From Diplosphaera chodatii (taxonomy: Eukaryota > Chlorophyta > Trebouxiophyceae > Prasiolales > Stichococcaceae): 64,000 nt of DNA. The stretch lies in NCBI GenBank assembly GCA_032358165.1, contig JAALGY010000059.1, forward strand, positions 620,001-684,000, given 5' to 3'. Shown here one piece after another: positions 61,301 to 64,000 of this stretch. A program made the position numbers and the translations under genes. How positions within the stretch are numbered: the stretch's first letter is position 1; each line of letters opens with the position of its first letter. The notes below the pieces were generated by a model. That model worked only from the letters and a program-made list of their open reading frames with translations. It searched no databases and had not been told where the DNA came from.

Positions 61301-63906
61301 CAGGACACCGGCGCAGCAGCCAAGAGGAGCACCCTGGCGATCGTAGCGCAGGCGGCAAACGCCGGGCTCATCTCGCCGGGGCGCAGAAAGCACGTAGTCA
61401 GATAGGATCAGCTGGTGCTCCGTCACAGGAGGCCTCCCAGCACCACCCTCAACCTGCCGTGCAGATTGCACTTTCGCAAATCTTGCGGCTGACGGGGCGC
61501 AGCAATCTCAAGCAGCGACAATGAGCAATTCAGTCTCCAGCTGTCAGCCGCACCTGCTGCTGACATGCACATACATCGTGGGTCTGTGCAATTTTTCATT
61601 TGCACCATCAGGCTGGTGAGGAAAGGATACTGGTGCAGTGTAGCGAAGTACCTGGAAGGGGTCCTCTTGAGCGGAGCAAGGCCGCACGATGAGCATGCTT
61701 GCCAGCCCTGCACACCACAGGACGGGCATTCGGCTACAGTTAGTCTATCAGCTGCACCAGTGATACAGTCAACTATACATTGTACACTACGCAGCACTTC
61801 ATATCAGGGCTGATGCTGCAAGGCGGCTGGCAAATGGCCGGGGCACATTCGTCAGCCTTTGCATCAACTGTTCACCAGCATAGACGTTTTCTGATGTGAT
61901 GCCGACAGCGTGATCATGGTACCAGAGGGTAGCCGGTCTGTGCAGCCCCAAAGAAGGTGAGCCTCAGTCTGAGCACATACTGACCAGCATTCGTGACATG
62001 TGCAGACAGACAGCAGAATGTTGAGGGCACCTGTTGTTTGGGATCACATAGTCCTGCAGAGTGAGGACGACAGTCATTAGGTCACAGCTGGTCTTGTGCA
62101 GCAGGATGGTGGATGAATACATGATCATGACGCTGCCTGCTGCCGCGGCTACCTTAGTCTCGCCGTTGCATATGAACTGCTCCGCCCAGCCGTCCATGTC
62201 AGACGTGGACGCCTCCCCGTGGTGGTGCTGTAAAAGTAAGGGTAAAATGATATTTCATCCACAGATGAGTTTGTTCCTATTGAATTTAAACCATCAATCA
62301 ACAAACTTACCACACTGAAGCCGCGTCCGGTCCCAGGCGTGATGTCCTTGTGGTGCTCAAAGCGCTCAGCGCGGTCCCGACACAGGTCCTTTGTTTCTGA
62401 TTCGATGTGACGCACAGCAATGTCAATATGCAAGGCAGCAACCACTTCAGTGAGCATGCGTCCAGCGCAAGTGTGCCTGACACACAATTGCAAATGCGCA
62501 TCGCCACATGGTTGGCACCTTCTGAGCCGGCGTTTCCGGGACCAGCGGGTGGGAAGTACTTCGAGTCGGGCGACACGTTGTTTGTGAAGCGTGAGACATG
62601 TGGAATGCCCCTGCACAAGCACGCAGGTCAGCTGCTTATTTGCATGGCACAGTGCATATCATATGAGTCGTCCAATCTGGTGCAACAGACAACAGGAGCT
62701 AGAGATCGCAACAGGCAAGCGCCTGTATGCGGCAGGGGATGCACACTGACGCCAACTGTCTGCCACATAGTGAGGACTATATGCGCACTGGGGTCGGTTG
62801 ATGAGTGGCCCCGGCACCATGCCATTGTACCCAAGCGACGGCACAGATGCACCAGCACAGGCTGTCCCAGTGAGTCCGAAGTCCTTCATCGTATCGTCGA
62901 TGCTGAACTGCAAGGTGAGAAAGGAAGCATGTTCACACAGTGAGAACGACTTGATGCACACTGGCATGACTGGCTGGATTCACTGTCCAAGCAACGGCAG
63001 AACATGACACCGTGGTATGCAAGTCAACGTTGTCTCGCTGTCATGCGGGCACCTCGTAGCCTTCGATACAATGGCCGTCCTGCAAGAACAAGTCTTGCTT
63101 GTGCGTGGTCACACGGGTCTCAACAGCAAGGATGGCAGAAAGTGTGATCGTGACTAGGCAGGGCGCCAGCCCAACACCCCGATCCACATTGCTCTAGCAC
63201 AGCAGCTGAACTCGACGATGAATGAAGCTTCGTCACTGCAGTGCTCAGCTTGCTGCTCGCATCACTGCACCTCGTTGCATGTCCTGCCGAGTGCAGGACT
63301 GATGGGTGTGAGCGGTTTGAAGGCCTGGACGAACACGAATGGGGCTGTCGGGAAAGGACTCGAAGGGTATCCCCTAGCCTGCAGCAGCAGGTTGCCAAGT
63401 CAGGCCATCACGCTGACATGAGTAGCACTGACCCGGAAGATCGGCACGGCATGTGCACGAAGTCCGACACAGTTTGTGCCAGGACAAGGTGGCAACAGTA
63501 CACCAGTGTCAGCACGCAGCGAGCAGCCCGCGGTGGCGGCCGCCGCCAACACCCTCCAGATGCTATCATACACAGCAGGATGTGGGGGAGGGCGCACGTC
63601 ATATGTCTGTCCCTGCCGTACCACCTCGCACTCCGTCTCCTTGAAGGGAGATGGCCCCAGCGGGTTGAAGACCTTGGGGTTGCTGGTGGGGCTGCCGCTG
63701 CCGCTGCCGCCGCTGCTGCTGCCGCCGCTGCTGCTTCCGCTGCTGCTTCCTGTGGGTACGCTGCCGCTGGAGGTTGGGCTCCTGGTTGGCGAGCTTCTTG
63801 GCACAACGGTGCGCCGTTGGAGCAGTGTCCGACTGCCGCGGCGTGCGGCCTCACAAGAGCCGGCGGCGGCCAGTAGCAGCAGAACGGTCAGCTGCACGGT
63901 CAGCGC
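58347..63906 (-). CDS. Multicopper oxidase 3 (CotA/laccase-like, secreted; 5' end near or beyond window edge)
   Basis: Third tandem paralogue. The first visible exon (about 63585-63906) begins after GTGCAG with ALTVQLTVLLLLAAAG, a signal-peptide core, followed by a Ser/Gly linker and PKVFNPLGPSPF; no ATG in frame, so the first exon is upstream and may be outside the window. Copper motifs: VVHHHGEAS (about 62225), LWYHDHAVG (about 61930), GWIHPIHVHL (about 59555), YMFHCHNGVHEDHEMM (about 59090-59140). Also TPFFCHSHLVMKINVG (about 60410) and SRPWILQ. The 11-nt exon (59980-59990) reads VNG instead of FNG. The junction PKDSLHIGANVG (about 59205) is continuous, lacking the intron that MCO1 and MCO2 have there. 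Ends FWLPSCAAAPGRTAIVG, stop 58349-58347. Confidence 0.86.
59980..59990 (-). other. 11-nt microexon of multicopper oxidase 3
   Basis: GTCAACGGCAG (minus) between ATACAG and GTACGT, giving V-N-G-R with the following exon. Confidence 0.78.
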
Positions 63907-64000
63907 CTGCACGCAACATGTGACACCTAGGTCAAAAGGACCAGTCCCCCCGCCCTGCACGTTCTACTGACAAGATGCAGATGTATGTCTGCAATCAAGA

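Overview
This is a eukaryotic nuclear window, most likely from a green alga (Chlorophyta; trebouxiophyte-like is my guess, low confidence). The evidence is GC-rich coding sequence cut into many short exons by GTGAGT/GTGCGC...CTGCAG introns, TGTAA-type candidate poly(A) signals, plant-type gene families (eIF4G, TerC, LHT-type amino acid permease, PEBP), and intron-containing histone genes that also carry a histone 3' stem-loop. All gene models were assembled by hand from splice signals and reading-frame continuity. For the histones, TerC, the exon-split PEBPs and parts of others the exon sums were checked to be in frame. No database search was possible.

Layout: (1) 0-9.5 kb, eIF4G on +. (2) 9.9-15.3 kb, an RNA-binding protein with several RRM/quasi-RRM domains on +. 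(3) 16-19 kb, an ankyrin-repeat protein on -, with a striking 121-nt near-perfect hairpin in one intron. (4) 19.7-21.8 kb, a TerC-family membrane protein on +. (5) 22.2-24.3 kb, two tandem PEBP genes on -, one with three introns and one with none. (6) 25.4-29.3 kb, an adenylate-kinase-like protein with extensions at both ends on +. (7) 30-33.3 kb, an LHT-type amino acid transporter on +, containing an apparent 7-nt exon. (8) 34.4-35.9 kb, a third PEBP, secreted, with a 16-nt exon. (9) 36.5-41.2 kb, a complete core histone quartet arranged as two divergent pairs (H4-H3 and H2B-H2A), each gene with introns and each followed by the same 16-nt palindrome. (10) 42-63.9 kb, three tandem multicopper oxidase paralogues on -, each with more than 20 small exons including a conserved 11-nt exon.

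The histone quartet probably acts as one co-expressed S-phase unit. The three multicopper oxidases look like a recent tandem family of secreted or surface oxidases. Recurring themes are very small exons in unrelated genes, precise intron presence/absence differences between neighbouring paralogues, and strong hairpins in intronic or 3'-flanking positions. No transposon with coding capacity, tRNA, rRNA or CRISPR array was seen.
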